DNA of 64,000 nucleotides from Flavobacteriales bacterium (GCA_016721825.1 JADKHI010000001.1:930001-994000); one strand, 5' to 3'. Counted from the stretch's first letter, positions 14,101 to 24,351 are shown. The notes: generated by a model from the sequence alone, not told the origin. Program-made: numbers and translations.

Positions 14101-16926
14101 TCAATCATCGCACTTCATCATCCGCACGCGCAGGTCCTTCACCCACACGGTGTCCGCCGCATCATTCCACACGTAGACGCCCAGTTCCTCGTCCGGGTCC
14201 CGAAGTTCTTCGCGTGATCGGCAGAGAAGCACCGGGGTCCACACGCTATCCGCCGCAGTGGCAGCAATGAAAGGCAAGGCCTCGTAGCTCGTGGTTCTCC
14301 CATCGCGCTTACGCTCCAGCACCACCATGCCCCGAGCGCCGGGTCTGGCACGATAGCGCAGGTCGACGGCCAGCAACTCCCCTTCCGCGTAGTCCAAGTC
14401 ACCCACCCGCATCCTGAACGCGGCGGTGTACGGATCACCCGGGTCACAGAGCGCACGCCCTCCTCCCAGATCATCGCGGAAGACCTGATGGCCCTCGCTA
14501 CCCAGGGACTGCCTGGTCAGCTTCCACAGGATCACTCCCGCGTACCGATCCCGAGCCGTCACATGCCAGCCCTGGTCGTTGAGCAAATACACCGTTTCCA
14601 AGGGTAGATCCAGCCCGGCCTCGATCAGTTCGGCGTGCGGTCCTTCGATGCGTTCCAAGGCCGACAGAACATGCGCGACCTCAGGTGCACCCTGACAACG
14701 CAGGACCGCGGAAACATCTGGCATCAGCTCGTGCTCCAAGGCCGGACGGTCCGTGCTCACCACACGCGGAGCTCCTGTCGTTCCGGCCAAGTCCCGCAGG
14801 CCATCGTCGATCCGCTCCGATCGAGGACGATGACCCAACAAGGCGAACGCCGTGAAACCACCAAGGAGCAGTACGCCCAGGAACCGTGCCCTGGCTCTTC
14901 GCCCGGTTACAGCCAACACCACCAGAACGGCGAAGAGCGTGACCATGGAAAGGCCCAGCAACCAAGGCACGATCGGCTTGCGGAACAGGATCTCCACGAG
15001 ATGGTCGCCCGCAGGTAAGGAACAGCCAAAAGCTGCCATGTGGGTGCGGATCACCAGCGCCTCCTTTCCATCCACCCGGATCTCCCAACCAGGGTACCAC
15101 GCTTGCTGCACCACGAGCTCATCCGCGGCCCGGTTCCGCACCTGCACTACGAAGCGGTCATGCTCAAAGGCGCGAAGCGCCACCCGATCATCGATCCCAT
15201 CGTTCTCAAGGAAGATCAACGGCTTTCGGTCCAGCAGCGCAAGCGTATCCGGACCAGCATCCAGCGCCAGCACATGCTTCAGCTGGAACGAGTTGAACCC
15301 GGCGCGCGTGGGCTGGCCCTTGTAAACCTGTGTGTTGCGCCACAGGTATTGCATGGCGGAACCATCATCCTTCGAGCGGCCCAAGGGCTCCATTCGAGGT
15401 AGGATCGGCCCTTCAGGCTGTGCGTCCACACGCGCCTTCACAGCGAACGGAGAGACATTCGCCACGCTTGTGTTCCACACGGCCAAGCCCGTGCTCCAGG
15501 CCATCTCCATCACGACCAGCACACCGAGCGCCGCGAGGCCCAGCCTTCGCCGAAGTGCCAATGCCAGAGCTGCCAGCAGCACGAACATCGGCACTGCACC
15601 GTTCAGCAGCAGCCGTTGCGCTGTGGACAGGGCCTTCAACTTCTCGCAGAGGTCGGCCTGGATCGGATCTCCTTCGACACGCAGCCAAGCCCACATAAGC
15701 AAGGCACCGATGAGACCCACGAACCCGACAAGCAAGAACTTCAACGGAAGGCCGTGGCTTTGCCTGATCGAGGACCAATGCGCCAAGGTGCCACCGGCAA
15801 GGACCAATACCGCCAGCTGCACACCCCATTGAAAATAGCTGGGGAACCGGAACAGGTCGAAGCCAGGCAGCACGGACCAGAGGAACTTGTGCATGGGTAG
15901 CGCCCCGCCGAAGGAAGCCAGCAGACAGATGCTTCCGAACACGAGCAGCACCTTCTCGGTGACGGTGATCTTCCGAAAGAAGGCCAGCAACGCGAACAGG
16001 CCGATGAGCATGCCCAGGTAGCCATTGGCCATGGTCGGATCCGTGCCCAAAGCCTCCGCATTCACCCCGACCGCGAAAGGGAACAGGTAAGAAAGACAGG
16101 CCCGCCAAGTGAACGGTCGGATGGCGGCATCCGCGTAGTCCAGCCCTTCCGCCCGTGACAGGTAGGGTGCCACCTCCCACGCAGCGTATAAGGTACCACA
16201 GGCCATCAGCACGGCCATCAGCACGTAAACCCCTTCCCACGCGACCAGTTGCCTGAATGTAGCACGAGCGCCGCTGCGCCAGAGCACCACGGCATGCGTC
16301 GCGAAGAAGGCAGCGAGCAGATAGGCGACCAGGATGTTGAACGTGTGGTTACCGCCGCTCAGGAGGAAGTACTGGAACACCGCAGCAGAGAGTGCCGGAC
16401 GCCAATGCGGAGCACGCATGAGCCGAAGCTGAGCCTCGATCAGCCAGGGGAGCCAAGCCGCACTGATCACCGAGTAGAAGTGCATGGTGTGCCCCGTGAA
16501 GAAGCCGCCGAGCGCATAGGCCACACCGATGACCAAGGCCGCACCTTCACGCCCGTGGACCTCCTGAACCAAGCGCCGCATGCCAAGCCCTCCGATCACC
16601 AAGTAGGCCAGGAACAGACCCTGAAGGACCAGGATGGACTGGCCCACTGTGCCGCCCAAGGCGATGGCCTCCACATACCAGGCGGGTCCCTGTAGGTCAG
16701 CGTAAATGGGATAACCCATCTGCTGCAAGGGGTTCCACAGCGGGAAGTGTCCGTCCTGTAGGCAAGTGGCGATGAAGAAGCGCCAAGGCAGCCAACAGTC
16801 CAGCGTATCACCATAGGTCAGGGTCCAGCCAAAGCTGCTCAGTGGCCAGTAGGTGACCAGCACCGCCGCGAGGATCACAGCCCAAGGACGGCGGAGCGCG
16901 AACGTGCGGAGCGTATTCAGGGACAT
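14101..16926 (-). CDS. YfhO-family multi-spanning membrane protein
   Basis: 941 residues. About a dozen membrane helices fill residues 10-500 and another pair lies near 655-705. The N-terminal region carries the family pattern of an aspartate-containing loop after the first helix (YGDTLDCWLPWRFF) and NPLQQMGYPIYADLQGP. After the helices a beta-rich outside domain contains the YPGWEIRVDGK motif and SLPAGDHLVEILFRKP, both typical of YfhO proteins. The family is related to GT-C glycosyltransferases that use lipid-linked sugars, so a role in decorating cell-surface polymers is likely but the substrate is unknown. A further 220-residue C-terminal region looks like an extra beta domain. The gene ends about 90 bases upstream of tRNA-Gly. 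Confidence 0.82.
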   Translation of the reverse strand: MSLNTLRTFALRRPWAVILAAVLVTYWPLSSFGWTLTYGDTLDCWLPWRFFIATCLQDGHFPLWNPLQQMGYPIYADLQGPAWYVEAIALGGTVGQSILVLQGLFLAYLVIGGLGMRRLVQEVHGREGAALVIGVAYALGGFFTGHTMHFYSVISAAWLPWLIEAQLRLMRAPHWRPALSAAVFQYFLLSGGNHTFNILVAYLLAAFFATHAVVLWRSGARATFRQLVAWEGVYVLMAVLMACGTLYAAWEVAPYLSRAEGLDYADAAIRPFTWRACLSYLFPFAVGVNAEALGTDPTMANGYLGMLIGLFALLAFFRKITVTEKVLLVFGSICLLASFGGALPMHKFLWSVLPGFDLFRFPSYFQWGVQLAVLVLAGGTLAHWSSIRQSHGLPLKFLLVGFVGLIGALLMWAWLRVEGDPIQADLCEKLKALSTAQRLLLNGAVPMFVLLAALALALRRRLGLAALGVLVVMEMAWSTGLAVWNTSVANVSPFAVKARVDAQPEGPILPRMEPLGRSKDDGSAMQYLWRNTQVYKGQPTRAGFNSFQLKHVLALDAGPDTLALLDRKPLIFLENDGIDDRVALRAFEHDRFVVQVRNRAADELVVQQAWYPGWEIRVDGKEALVIRTHMAAFGCSLPAGDHLVEILFRKPIVPWLLGLSMVTLFAVLVVLAVTGRRARARFLGVLLLGGFTAFALLGHRPRSERIDDGLRDLAGTTGAPRVVSTDRPALEHELMPDVSAVLRCQGAPEVAHVLSALERIEGPHAELIEAGLDLPLETVYLLNDQGWHVTARDRYAGVILWKLTRQSLGSEGHQVFRDDLGGGRALCDPGDPYTAAFRMRVGDLDYAEGELLAVDLRYRARPGARGMVVLERKRDGRTTSYEALPFIAATAADSVWTPVLLCRSREELRDPDEELGVYVWNDAADTVWVKDLRVRMMKCDD

Positions 16927-16964
16927 GGGCGATGCAACCTACGCACCGCAGGCGAAAGAAGCGG

Positions 16965-19592
16965 TCAGGCCTTGCGCAACTTGGCCTTCGTGGCCCCCAC
17001 CATCCGCTTGATCTCGTTCAGCTTCAGCAGGGCTTCCACCGGGGTGAGCGTGTCGATGTCGATGGCCTCGATCTGCGCACGGATGCCTTCCAAGGCCGGG
17101 TCGTCCAGCTGAAAGATGCTGAGCTGCGGTTCGCGCTCCAAGCTGGCGAGCGGTCGTTGGGCCGGAGCACCCAGGTCGCCAGCATGGCTCTGCTCCAAGT
17201 GGGCCAGCACCTTCTGCGCGCGGCCGATCACCTTGTCCGGCATACCAGCCATCTGTGCCACGTGGATACCGAAACTGCGGTCGCTGCCCCCCGGCACCAG
17301 CTTGCGCAGGAAGAGCACGCGACCGTCCACTTCGCGAACGGCCACGTTCGCATTGCGGATGCGCGGGAAGGTGTCCGCCATCTCGTTCAGCTCGTGGTAG
17401 TGCGTGGCGAAGAGCGTCTTCGGATGCCCCGGATGTTCGTGCAGGAACTCGGCGATGGCCCAGGCGATGGAGATGCCATCGTAGGTGCTGGTGCCCCGAC
17501 CGATCTCGTCCAAGAGCACTAGGCTTCGCTCGCTGAGGTTGTTGAGAATGCTGGCCGTCTCGTTCATTTCCACCATGAAGGTGGATTCGCCTGTGCTCAG
17601 GTTATCCGAGGCGCCCACACGAGTGAAGATCCGATCCACCAGCCCGATGCGCGCGGCCTTGGCCGGCACGAAGCTGCCTGCCTGAGCGAGCAGCACGATC
17701 AAGGCCGTCTGCCTCAGCAGCGCCGACTTACCGCTCATGTTCGGACCCGTGATCACCACGATCTGCTGGTCATTGGGGTCCAGCACCAGATCGTTGGCCA
17801 CGTAAGGCTCTCCGGGTGCCAGGTGCTGCTCGATCACCGGATGGCGGCCACCGCGCAGTTCCAAACCCATGCCCTCGTGCAGCTCGGGACGGCAGTAACG
17901 CCACTGGACCGCGTTCAGCGCAAAGGAGCGCAGCACATCAAGCTCTGCCATGGCCGAAGCTGTGGACTGGATGGCCGCGATACTCTCGCACACTTCCTCC
18001 ACCAGCCGTTGGAACAAGTGCACTTCCAGGGTCTGGATCCGGTCCTCGGCCCCCAGGATCCGCTCCTCCAGGGTCTTCAATTCGTCCGTGATGTAGCGCT
18101 CGGCTCCGGTCAGGGTCTGCTTGCGCACCCATTCCGCTGGCACCTTGTCACGGTGCGTATGCCGCACTTCCAGGTAATAGCCGAACACATTGTTGAAGCC
18201 GACCTTCAACGAAGTGATGCCCGTCCGTTCCGCTTCGCGCTGTTGCACGGCGAGCAGCAGTTCCTTTGCGTGGGCCGTGATGTGGCGCAGCTCATCGAGC
18301 TCCCCGTTGACACCTGTGCGCATCACGCCGCCCTTCAACACGTTCACAGGCGCTTCCTGCTCCAAGCTCGCTTCGATCTTCCGAGCCAGCGCGACAGGCG
18401 GTTCCCAACCTTCGGCCGCTTGGGCCAATGCAGGCACCGAGGTCAGCAATGCGGACCGGATGCGTGTCGCTGCATCCAAGGCGCGATGCAATTGGAGCAC
18501 TTCGCGCGGATTGATCCGCGCTGCCGCCGCCCGACCCACAATACGCTCCAGGTCGCCCACGGCTTGCAGTTCGCCTTCCAAGGCTCGGGTCAGACCCTCT
18601 TGCGCGATGAAGGCGGCCACGCGATCATGACGCTCTCCGATGGCAACGGGGTCCACCAAAGGAAATAGCAACCAACGCTTCAGCAGTCGCGCGCCCATTG
18701 GGGTCACGCAGCGGTCCATGGCCTTCAGCAGGGTACGACCACCTTCGTTCACCGGAGCCACCAATTCCAGGTTGCGCACCGTGAAGCGATCCAGCCAGAC
18801 GTGGCCTCCGGCGCTGAGCCGCGCGATGCGGCGAACATGACCGAGCCGGTCGTGCCGTGTTTCACCCAAATAGTGCAGCACCGCACCGGCCGCGCGCTGG
18901 GCGAGCAACAGGTCCTCGATGCCGAAGCCCTTTAGGCTGGTGGTGCCGAACTGGTGCAACAGCCGTTCTGTGGCCATGTCACCGGTGAAGGCCCAGTCCT
19001 CCAGCGGGAACGAGGGGCAACGTGCCTTCATCTCCAGTATGAAGGGGCTCGCGGTGTTCCGGGGGAACAGCAGCTCACCGGGGGGGTGCCCGTCGAGGAA
19101 CTTGCCGCATTGCTCCGCATCGCCCTCCCCCACAAGGAACTCGCCCGTGGTCACGTCGAGAAAGGCCGTGCCGTAGCGATCGCCCTGCTGGCACACCGCC
19201 GCCAGCCAGTTGTTCGACCGGCCGTCCACCACATGCTCGCTGAAGGCCACGCCAGGGGTCACCACTTCGACAACACCGCGCTCCACGATGGTCTTGGCCT
19301 GTTTGGGGTCCTCCAGTTGGTCGCACACCGCAACACGATGTCCGGCGCGCACCAGCTTGGGCAGGTAGCTTTCCAACGAATGGTATGGGAAGCCCGCGAG
19401 CTCCATCTCCTGGGCACCGCCGTTGTTCCGCTTGGTCAGCACAATACCCAACACGCGACTGGCCACGATCGCGTCAGCCCCGAACGTCTCGTAGAAATCG
19501 CCGACCCGGAACAGCAGGATCGCATCGGGGTGTTGTCCCTTGATACGCTGGTACTGCTTCAGAAGTGGCGTTTCGGCGGGGGCTTTGGCCAT
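16965..19592 (-). CDS. mutS: DNA mismatch repair protein MutS
   Basis: 875 residues from the ATG at 19592 (MAKAPAETPLLKQYQ), which fits the usual MutS N-terminus; the open frame extends to 19715 without family similarity. The mismatch-binding domain shows the FYETFGADA motif with the conserved phenylalanine and glutamate. The ATPase domain has Walker A GPNMSGKS, the Walker B region LVLLDEIGRGTSTYDG and the ATHYHEL switch. MutS recognises mismatches and recruits MutL. The length and domain order are complete. The C-terminus ends in a helical KLNEIKRMVG segment usual for MutS. The neighbouring methyltransferase gene is divergent. Confidence 0.97.
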   Translation of the reverse strand: MAKAPAETPLLKQYQRIKGQHPDAILLFRVGDFYETFGADAIVASRVLGIVLTKRNNGGAQEMELAGFPYHSLESYLPKLVRAGHRVAVCDQLEDPKQAKTIVERGVVEVVTPGVAFSEHVVDGRSNNWLAAVCQQGDRYGTAFLDVTTGEFLVGEGDAEQCGKFLDGHPPGELLFPRNTASPFILEMKARCPSFPLEDWAFTGDMATERLLHQFGTTSLKGFGIEDLLLAQRAAGAVLHYLGETRHDRLGHVRRIARLSAGGHVWLDRFTVRNLELVAPVNEGGRTLLKAMDRCVTPMGARLLKRWLLFPLVDPVAIGERHDRVAAFIAQEGLTRALEGELQAVGDLERIVGRAAAARINPREVLQLHRALDAATRIRSALLTSVPALAQAAEGWEPPVALARKIEASLEQEAPVNVLKGGVMRTGVNGELDELRHITAHAKELLLAVQQREAERTGITSLKVGFNNVFGYYLEVRHTHRDKVPAEWVRKQTLTGAERYITDELKTLEERILGAEDRIQTLEVHLFQRLVEEVCESIAAIQSTASAMAELDVLRSFALNAVQWRYCRPELHEGMGLELRGGRHPVIEQHLAPGEPYVANDLVLDPNDQQIVVITGPNMSGKSALLRQTALIVLLAQAGSFVPAKAARIGLVDRIFTRVGASDNLSTGESTFMVEMNETASILNNLSERSLVLLDEIGRGTSTYDGISIAWAIAEFLHEHPGHPKTLFATHYHELNEMADTFPRIRNANVAVREVDGRVLFLRKLVPGGSDRSFGIHVAQMAGMPDKVIGRAQKVLAHLEQSHAGDLGAPAQRPLASLEREPQLSIFQLDDPALEGIRAQIEAIDIDTLTPVEALLKLNEIKRMVGATKAKLRKA

Positions 19593-19717
19593 GGGGCGGT
19601 GCGGACCTATTTTCGCCGTTCGCAGGGGGGCATTGAGCTGCGAAAAGCCCGGAAAAGTAAGGCCCGACCCGTTGCCGACCATCGATCCCACTTCCCTCTT
19701 TTTTTCAACACGCACCC

Positions 19718-20257
19718 ATGCCGGCCGGCGATCGTAAACTGACCATGGACGAATTGGGGCGCATTGCTCCGGAAGCCTACGCGGACCAGACCCGCAGGCC
19801 AGTTGTGGTGGTCCTGGACGACGTCCGTAGCCGACACAATGTTGGCAGCATCTTCCGCACCGCTGATTCCTTCGGTATCGAACGGCTCGTGCTCTGCGGA
19901 TTCACGCCGCAGCCGCCGCACCGCGAGATCGAGAAGACCGCGCTGGGCGCTACCCTCTCGGTCCCATGGAGCACCGCAGAGGACACGGTGACGGCTATCC
20001 GCGACCTGCAGCAACAGGGCTATACCGTTGTGGCCGTGGAACAGACGTTGTCCGCCCTTCCATTGATCACTTGGAACCCGGCCCCGGATGCCCGTATCGC
20101 CTTGGTGCTGGGCAATGAGCTCCATGGCGTCAGCGATTCTGCGGTCGAGGCCTGTGACCTTAGTGTGGTGATCCCGCAGGGTGGAAGCAAGCACTCGTTG
20201 AACGTGAGCGTGTGCGCTGGCGTGGTGTTGTGGTGGCTCGCCGGCCGCTTCGTGTGA
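19718..20257 (+). CDS. SpoU/TrmH-family RNA 2'-O-methyltransferase
   Basis: 179 residues with the three SPOUT motifs in order: HNVGSIFRTADSFG (about residues 39-52), LVLGNELHGVS (about 128-138) and IPQGGSKHSLNVSVCAG (about 150-166). These form the knotted S-adenosylmethionine site. The family methylates the ribose of tRNA or rRNA. No separate N-terminal RNA-binding domain is present, so this is the short form; its target nucleotide cannot be told. It starts 125 bases from mutS on the opposite strand, so the two may share a divergent promoter region. Confidence 0.9.
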   Translation: MPAGDRKLTMDELGRIAPEAYADQTRRPVVVVLDDVRSRHNVGSIFRTADSFGIERLVLCGFTPQPPHREIEKTALGATLSVPWSTAEDTVTAIRDLQQQGYTVVAVEQTLSALPLITWNPAPDARIALVLGNELHGVSDSAVEACDLSVVIPQGGSKHSLNVSVCAGVVLWWLAGRFV

Positions 20258-20318
20258 ATCTTGTGGTAACCCAGGAGGCAACCCTTTCGTTCAGGGACGG
20301 TCTAAGGAAAAGTTCCCC

Positions 20319-21335
20319 ATGCATTCCGTGCGTTCACGTTCCATCCTCCTATATTTGGTCCGGACCGGTACGCACGTGCATTTGACCAAACGTATACTCC
20401 TCCTTCTGGTTCTGATCTGCGGCCTGGGCACATCGCCCCTGTCAGCGCAGTATTTCCGCAACTCGAACTACTGGAAGACCCATCGCCAAGAGATCTCCGT
20501 AGGCATGGGCATCTCCAACTTCCTTGGGGAGTTGGGCGGGCGCAACCAGATCGGGTCGCCTTTCATCTGGGACCTTGAACTGAGTCAGACGAAGCCGGCC
20601 GTGAGCATCGGCCACCGCTACTACACCTTCGAGAAGCAGGCCATCAGGACCACCCTTACGTATGGGATCCTCGCAGGGAATGACAACCTCACCTCCGAGG
20701 TCTTCCGCCAGAACCGCAACCTGAACTTCAAGAGCGACATCTTCGAGCTCTCGCTGGTTTACGAGATCCACTTCTTTACCGAGCAGTTGGGGCACGTCTA
20801 TGACCTGCGCGGAGTGAAAGGTGAAAAGGCCAGCCGTGTGGGCCTCTACATCTTCGGCGGCGTGGGTGGCTTCTACTTCCAACCCAAGTCCCTGCTGAAC
20901 GGAACCTATGTGGACCTACAGCCGCTCGGCACCGAAGGCCAAGGATTGCCCGGTGGCCCCGAGGAGTACAAGACCATGCAGGTCTGCATTCCCATGGGCG
21001 TGGGCCTGCGGAAAGCGCTGAGCAAGCAGTGGAGCGCCGGTTTGGAGCTCCAATACACCAAGACCTTCACCGACTACATCGACGATGTGAGCGGTATCTA
21101 TTACGACAACCAGACCTTGGCCGATGAGCGCGGCGATCTCGCTGCCTACCTGGCCGATCCCGGGCTGGACAAGATCCCCGGCCAGACGAACACCGGTGCA
21201 CAACGTGGTGACGATACCGATCTGGACGCCTACCTCTTCCTGAAGGCTCAGTTCCACTACAAGCTCTACAAGTACAAGACCGGCAGCGGCAAGAAATACC
21301 GCACCCGTATCCGCCGCCAGAAGGTGGTGTTCTAA
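20319..21335 (+). CDS. DUF6089 exported beta-barrel-type protein
   Basis: 338 residues in the longest frame. The signal sequence is RILLLLVLICGLG...SAQ, ending near residue 44, which is long; a GTG at 20376 or TTG at 20382 would give a normal signal peptide. A TATATTTG (20350-20357) resembling a -7 element lies inside the longest frame and favours the shorter start. The mature part opens with the HRQEISVGMGISNFLGELGG pattern of DUF6089 and continues with alternating aromatic beta strands typical of an outer membrane barrel. The C-terminus is basic. A role in envelope structure is inferred; no biochemical function is known to me. Confidence 0.78.
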   Translation: MHSVRSRSILLYLVRTGTHVHLTKRILLLLVLICGLGTSPLSAQYFRNSNYWKTHRQEISVGMGISNFLGELGGRNQIGSPFIWDLELSQTKPAVSIGHRYYTFEKQAIRTTLTYGILAGNDNLTSEVFRQNRNLNFKSDIFELSLVYEIHFFTEQLGHVYDLRGVKGEKASRVGLYIFGGVGGFYFQPKSLLNGTYVDLQPLGTEGQGLPGGPEEYKTMQVCIPMGVGLRKALSKQWSAGLELQYTKTFTDYIDDVSGIYYDNQTLADERGDLAAYLADPGLDKIPGQTNTGAQRGDDTDLDAYLFLKAQFHYKLYKYKTGSGKKYRTRIRRQKVVF

Positions 21336-21353
21336 GCCCCTACAACGAACTCG

Positions 21354-21381
21354 AAAAGCCCGGCCGAAAGCCGGGCTTTTT
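21354..21381. terminator. Bidirectional terminator
   Basis: AAAAGCCCGGC-cga-aaGCCGGGCTTTTT hairpin, 18 bases after the DUF6089 stop codon. Confidence 0.88.
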
Positions 21382-21452
21382 CATGTCCGCGACCCTGTGT
21401 GTCTGTGCATTCGAGGACGTAATCGGACGACCACTTTACCTTCAGCACAGCA

Positions 21453-21845
21453 ATGGCAGCGCAGCATCTCCTCTTCAAGTGCAGCTTTCTCCTCTGGGCT
21501 GGGCTCTGGTCTTTCTCTAGCTATGGACAATCCATCGCATCAACCGAACTGCACGTCTATCGACCCAAGAAACTGCTAAGCTGCGCACTGAAGGCTTCGG
21601 TCCTCATCAACGACAGCGTGGAGGTCCGCTTGAAGAATAATGAGCACCAGGTCATTCTACTGCCTGTTGGCCCTTGCAGGTTGACCACACGCAAAAAAGA
21701 GCTGACCCTCACGCTTGCGTCCGGTGAACCGGCTTTCGTTCGTGTGGGCTACGACTTCAACTTCCTGTTCGGCAAGCTTGAGGCCGTTGAAGTGACCGCG
21801 GACTTCGCAGCCAAGGAGATCGATCGGATCGAAGCTGGGGATTGA
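21453..21845 (+). CDS. Small exported protein, DUF2846-like
   Basis: 130 residues with a signal peptide (about residues 1-26, ending SYGQS). The mature part is a small beta domain: ELHVYRPKK, VLINDSVEVRLKNNEH, a GPCRLTTRKKEL turn and AFVRVGYDF. The order of an xVYRP strand followed by xINDSxx and a PxGPxxLT turn resembles DUF2846-type proteins found in the envelope of many Gram-negative bacteria. That match is by eye and uncertain. It stands alone between a terminator and a convergent gene. Confidence 0.6.
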   Translation: MAAQHLLFKCSFLLWAGLWSFSSYGQSIASTELHVYRPKKLLSCALKASVLINDSVEVRLKNNEHQVILLPVGPCRLTTRKKELTLTLASGEPAFVRVGYDFNFLFGKLEAVEVTADFAAKEIDRIEAGD

Positions 21846-21919
21846 TCGGCTATTGGGACCACAGGCTAGAGGGGACGAGCGCGGAGGCTGGTCCTATTTG
21901 AAGGCCCACCGACCATATC

Positions 21920-22405
21920 TCACTGCCTTATCTCGAAGATCTGAATTCCCCAGACCGTGTCATTCTCTATGTAAAAGGCAACACCTCTATCGGGATAGCG
22001 CATCTCTGGTGTTGCATATCTCGAACCATAGGTAAGGGCGACCTTTTCCCTCGTTGCGCCAATGGCAACGCCCGACGACGTTACAATACTAGGCGTAGTG
22101 AAGAAAGCTGACACAACACGACCGCTTTCTAAATGAAGGCCCATTCCAAGCGCCTCAAAATCCATGACCCTTGGGTCCGTTTTGTGCCGGGATCGGTATC
22201 CGGGTTTGGGACAATCGTAGCAAACACGCTCCACGTCAACTTGTGAGCTGTAGTCCCTACCGAAAAGGGCTTCCACCTCCGCTTGGTTCATTCCAACGAC
22301 GCGAACCGAGTCAAGTCCTAGACCCTCCATAAGAACTTGAGCATTCACAATGGAAAATCCAATCCATAGTCCAATCGAGCAACACAAACGGAGTCCTATG
22401 ATCAT
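21920..22405 (-). CDS. Exported protein, function unknown
   Basis: 161 residues with a signal peptide (about residues 1-22, LCCSIGLWIGFSIVNAQ). The mature part contains MNQAEVEALFGRDYSS, a CYDC pair and an IGATREKVALTYGS segment. The pair of G-x-(S/T)-x-x-E/Q-V-x-x-x-(F/Y)G patterns resembles short beta-lactamase-inhibitor-like or SmpA/OmlA-type repeats used in envelope proteins, but I cannot assign a family. It is convergent with the preceding small exported gene. Confidence 0.6.
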   Translation of the reverse strand: MIIGLRLCCSIGLWIGFSIVNAQVLMEGLGLDSVRVVGMNQAEVEALFGRDYSSQVDVERVCYDCPKPGYRSRHKTDPRVMDFEALGMGLHLESGRVVSAFFTTPSIVTSSGVAIGATREKVALTYGSRYATPEMRYPDRGVAFYIENDTVWGIQIFEIRQ

Positions 22406-22604
22406 GGCCTCAAGGCAAGTCGTTGGCTGTTCCTCTTTCCACTACGATTTGAATCCTGTACTCACTTGAACGACGCCCCACTTGGCGTCAAATACTCCGG
22501 GTGTACCTCACTTCCTGCATTCTCTCTATAACTCCTCATACATCCGCATTACAACTCGAAGCTAGTGCACATTATTCGAAGATATAGGGTCCTCAAACGA
22601 CGAA

Positions 22605-22626
22605 GCCCCCACATTGCTGTGGGGGC
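22605..22626. terminator. Terminator-like hairpin after the TPR lipoprotein gene
   Basis: GCCCCCACA-TTGC-TGTGGGGGC, a perfect nine-base-pair stem, 25 bases past the stop on the minus strand. The T run is short, so termination strength is uncertain. Confidence 0.6.
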
Positions 22627-22650
22627 CTCGGTGAAAGCGTTGTGCCTGGC

Positions 22651-24351
22651 TTAGATGCCCAGGTTGTCCTTGAAGGCGCGGAACTCGAGGTCCTTCTTGG
22701 CCTTGTCGGCGAGGCTGGCGTCCTTGCCTAAGGCCATGCCCAGGTTGTTTCGGACCATGTCGCCGTTGTTCTGGCGAGCACCGATGATGGCCATGAGGTA
22801 GTGGCCCATGGCGGTGTCCTTATCGGGGCTGGCCTCCAGGATGCGCTGAGCACCGGCGGCATCACCACCCAGCACTTTGGCAAGGGCGGCGTTGAAGTCG
22901 TTGGTGCCGCTGAAGTTGCTGTTGGCACTGGCGTAGTTACCGTTCTGGATGTCGATGAGGCCCTGGTTGTATTTCACCTCAGGACCGGCACCGGCGGCCT
23001 TCTTCAGCAGCTCAGCAGCCTTCTTGCGGTCGCCTTTCTGGCGCGTGATGGCCGCCAGGTTGTTGGTGGCGATGGGGTTCTCGGCAATGCTGTTGCTCTT
23101 CTGGAACTGCGCTTCGGCCTCGGCCATCTTGTTCTGGCCGTAGTAGATGCAGCCAATGTTGTTGCTGGCGCGGTTGTCGGTGGGGTGCACACGCTCGCAC
23201 TCCTTGTAGATGCGCAGTTGCTCGTTGGCATCGGTGGTCAGCGTAGCTGCGAAGAGGAGCTCCTCCACGTTCAGGCTGTCGGGCGTCAGCTTGCTCATGC
23301 TGGTGAGCTCGGCATCGCTGTAGCCCACCTTGTCGTAGTTCAGCTTGATCTCGCTGCGACGCAGTTGGGGCAGGATGTCCTCGGCCACTTCCTTGTAGGT
23401 GGCGGCCATGTTCTTGATCTCGCTCTCGCGCTTGTTCACGTCGGGGTACATGGTCAGCACGCGCAGCACCAGGTCCTTGTCGGCGAACGTGCTGGCCTGC
23501 ATGGCCTTCTCGAAGCCGGCCCAGTCCTCACCATGGGCATTGGTCGTATACATCGAGTCGTTCTTCGCATTGGCGTACTTCAGGCGGCTCATTTCGCCCA
23601 TCAGCCACTTCTTGGCGCTCACGTCACGCTTGTTGGCGAGGCCATCGTTCATCTCCACCTCCCCTTCCGGCGAAGCGTAGGCATCGATCGTGGCACTCTT
23701 CACCAGAATGCGTTCGTTCTTGGCGTTGGCCTTGAGGAACTCGCTCATCGCCTTGATGTCGGCATCCTTCAACTCGGTCGGGCGTACCACATCGGAGGCC
23801 ACCAAGTAATTCATGGTGGCGTCCATGCTGTGGTTGGTCACGCGCACAAAGGCATCCTTGGACATGATCACCTTGTCGTCGTTCAGCATCAGGTAAGGCG
23901 TGGTGATCACCCCGTCGGCCAGCTTCACAGCGTCGAAGGGCTTCTCCTTCTTGCCCTGCTTGCCCAGGATGTTCAACATCAGCTCGCTCTGCTCCATAGC
24001 GGGCGTGTAGGCCACCTTGTCGCTATAGCTGAAGCTCTTGCCGGTCTCGTAAGGCACCACGGTGTAATTACCAGCGGCCTTGTCGCCCTGGAAGCCCACC
24101 ATTTTCAAGGGGGTGGAACCGGCGGCGGAAGTGATCGTAGGGGTCAGCTCGGTCTGCGCCTTGCGATAGAAATACTTCGCGGGGAAGTTCCCGTTCACGT
24201 TAACGGCCACCGAATCGCCCTGGACGATGAGGGGGTTGGGATCCACCGTGTACGTGATGTTCTTCACGTACTTGTTCATCTTGCCTAGGCCGCCGCAACC
24301 GGTAACGAGGAGGGCCGCCAAGATCAGGGGGGCTACGTGCCGCTTGTCCAT
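22651..24351 (-). CDS. TPR-repeat lipoprotein
   Basis: 566 residues. The N-terminus is a lipoprotein signal (LLVTGCGGLG, lipidated Cys19). The N-terminal half is beta-rich. Near residues 215-235 a KSATIDAYASPEGEVEMND stretch resembles the peptidoglycan-binding loop region of OmpA-like domains. The C-terminal 200 residues contain tetratricopeptide units (NNIGCIYYGQNKMAEAEAQF, then ATNNLAAITRQKGDRKKAAEL). The protein should sit on the inner or outer membrane facing the periplasm and act as a scaffold, perhaps binding cell wall. It has its own -7 element at 24380-24387. The exact role is unknown. Confidence 0.75.
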   Translation of the reverse strand: MDKRHVAPLILAALLVTGCGGLGKMNKYVKNITYTVDPNPLIVQGDSVAVNVNGNFPAKYFYRKAQTELTPTITSAAGSTPLKMVGFQGDKAAGNYTVVPYETGKSFSYSDKVAYTPAMEQSELMLNILGKQGKKEKPFDAVKLADGVITTPYLMLNDDKVIMSKDAFVRVTNHSMDATMNYLVASDVVRPTELKDADIKAMSEFLKANAKNERILVKSATIDAYASPEGEVEMNDGLANKRDVSAKKWLMGEMSRLKYANAKNDSMYTTNAHGEDWAGFEKAMQASTFADKDLVLRVLTMYPDVNKRESEIKNMAATYKEVAEDILPQLRRSEIKLNYDKVGYSDAELTSMSKLTPDSLNVEELLFAATLTTDANEQLRIYKECERVHPTDNRASNNIGCIYYGQNKMAEAEAQFQKSNSIAENPIATNNLAAITRQKGDRKKAAELLKKAAGAGPEVKYNQGLIDIQNGNYASANSNFSGTNDFNAALAKVLGGDAAGAQRILEASPDKDTAMGHYLMAIIGARQNNGDMVRNNLGMALGKDASLADKAKKDLEFRAFKDNLGI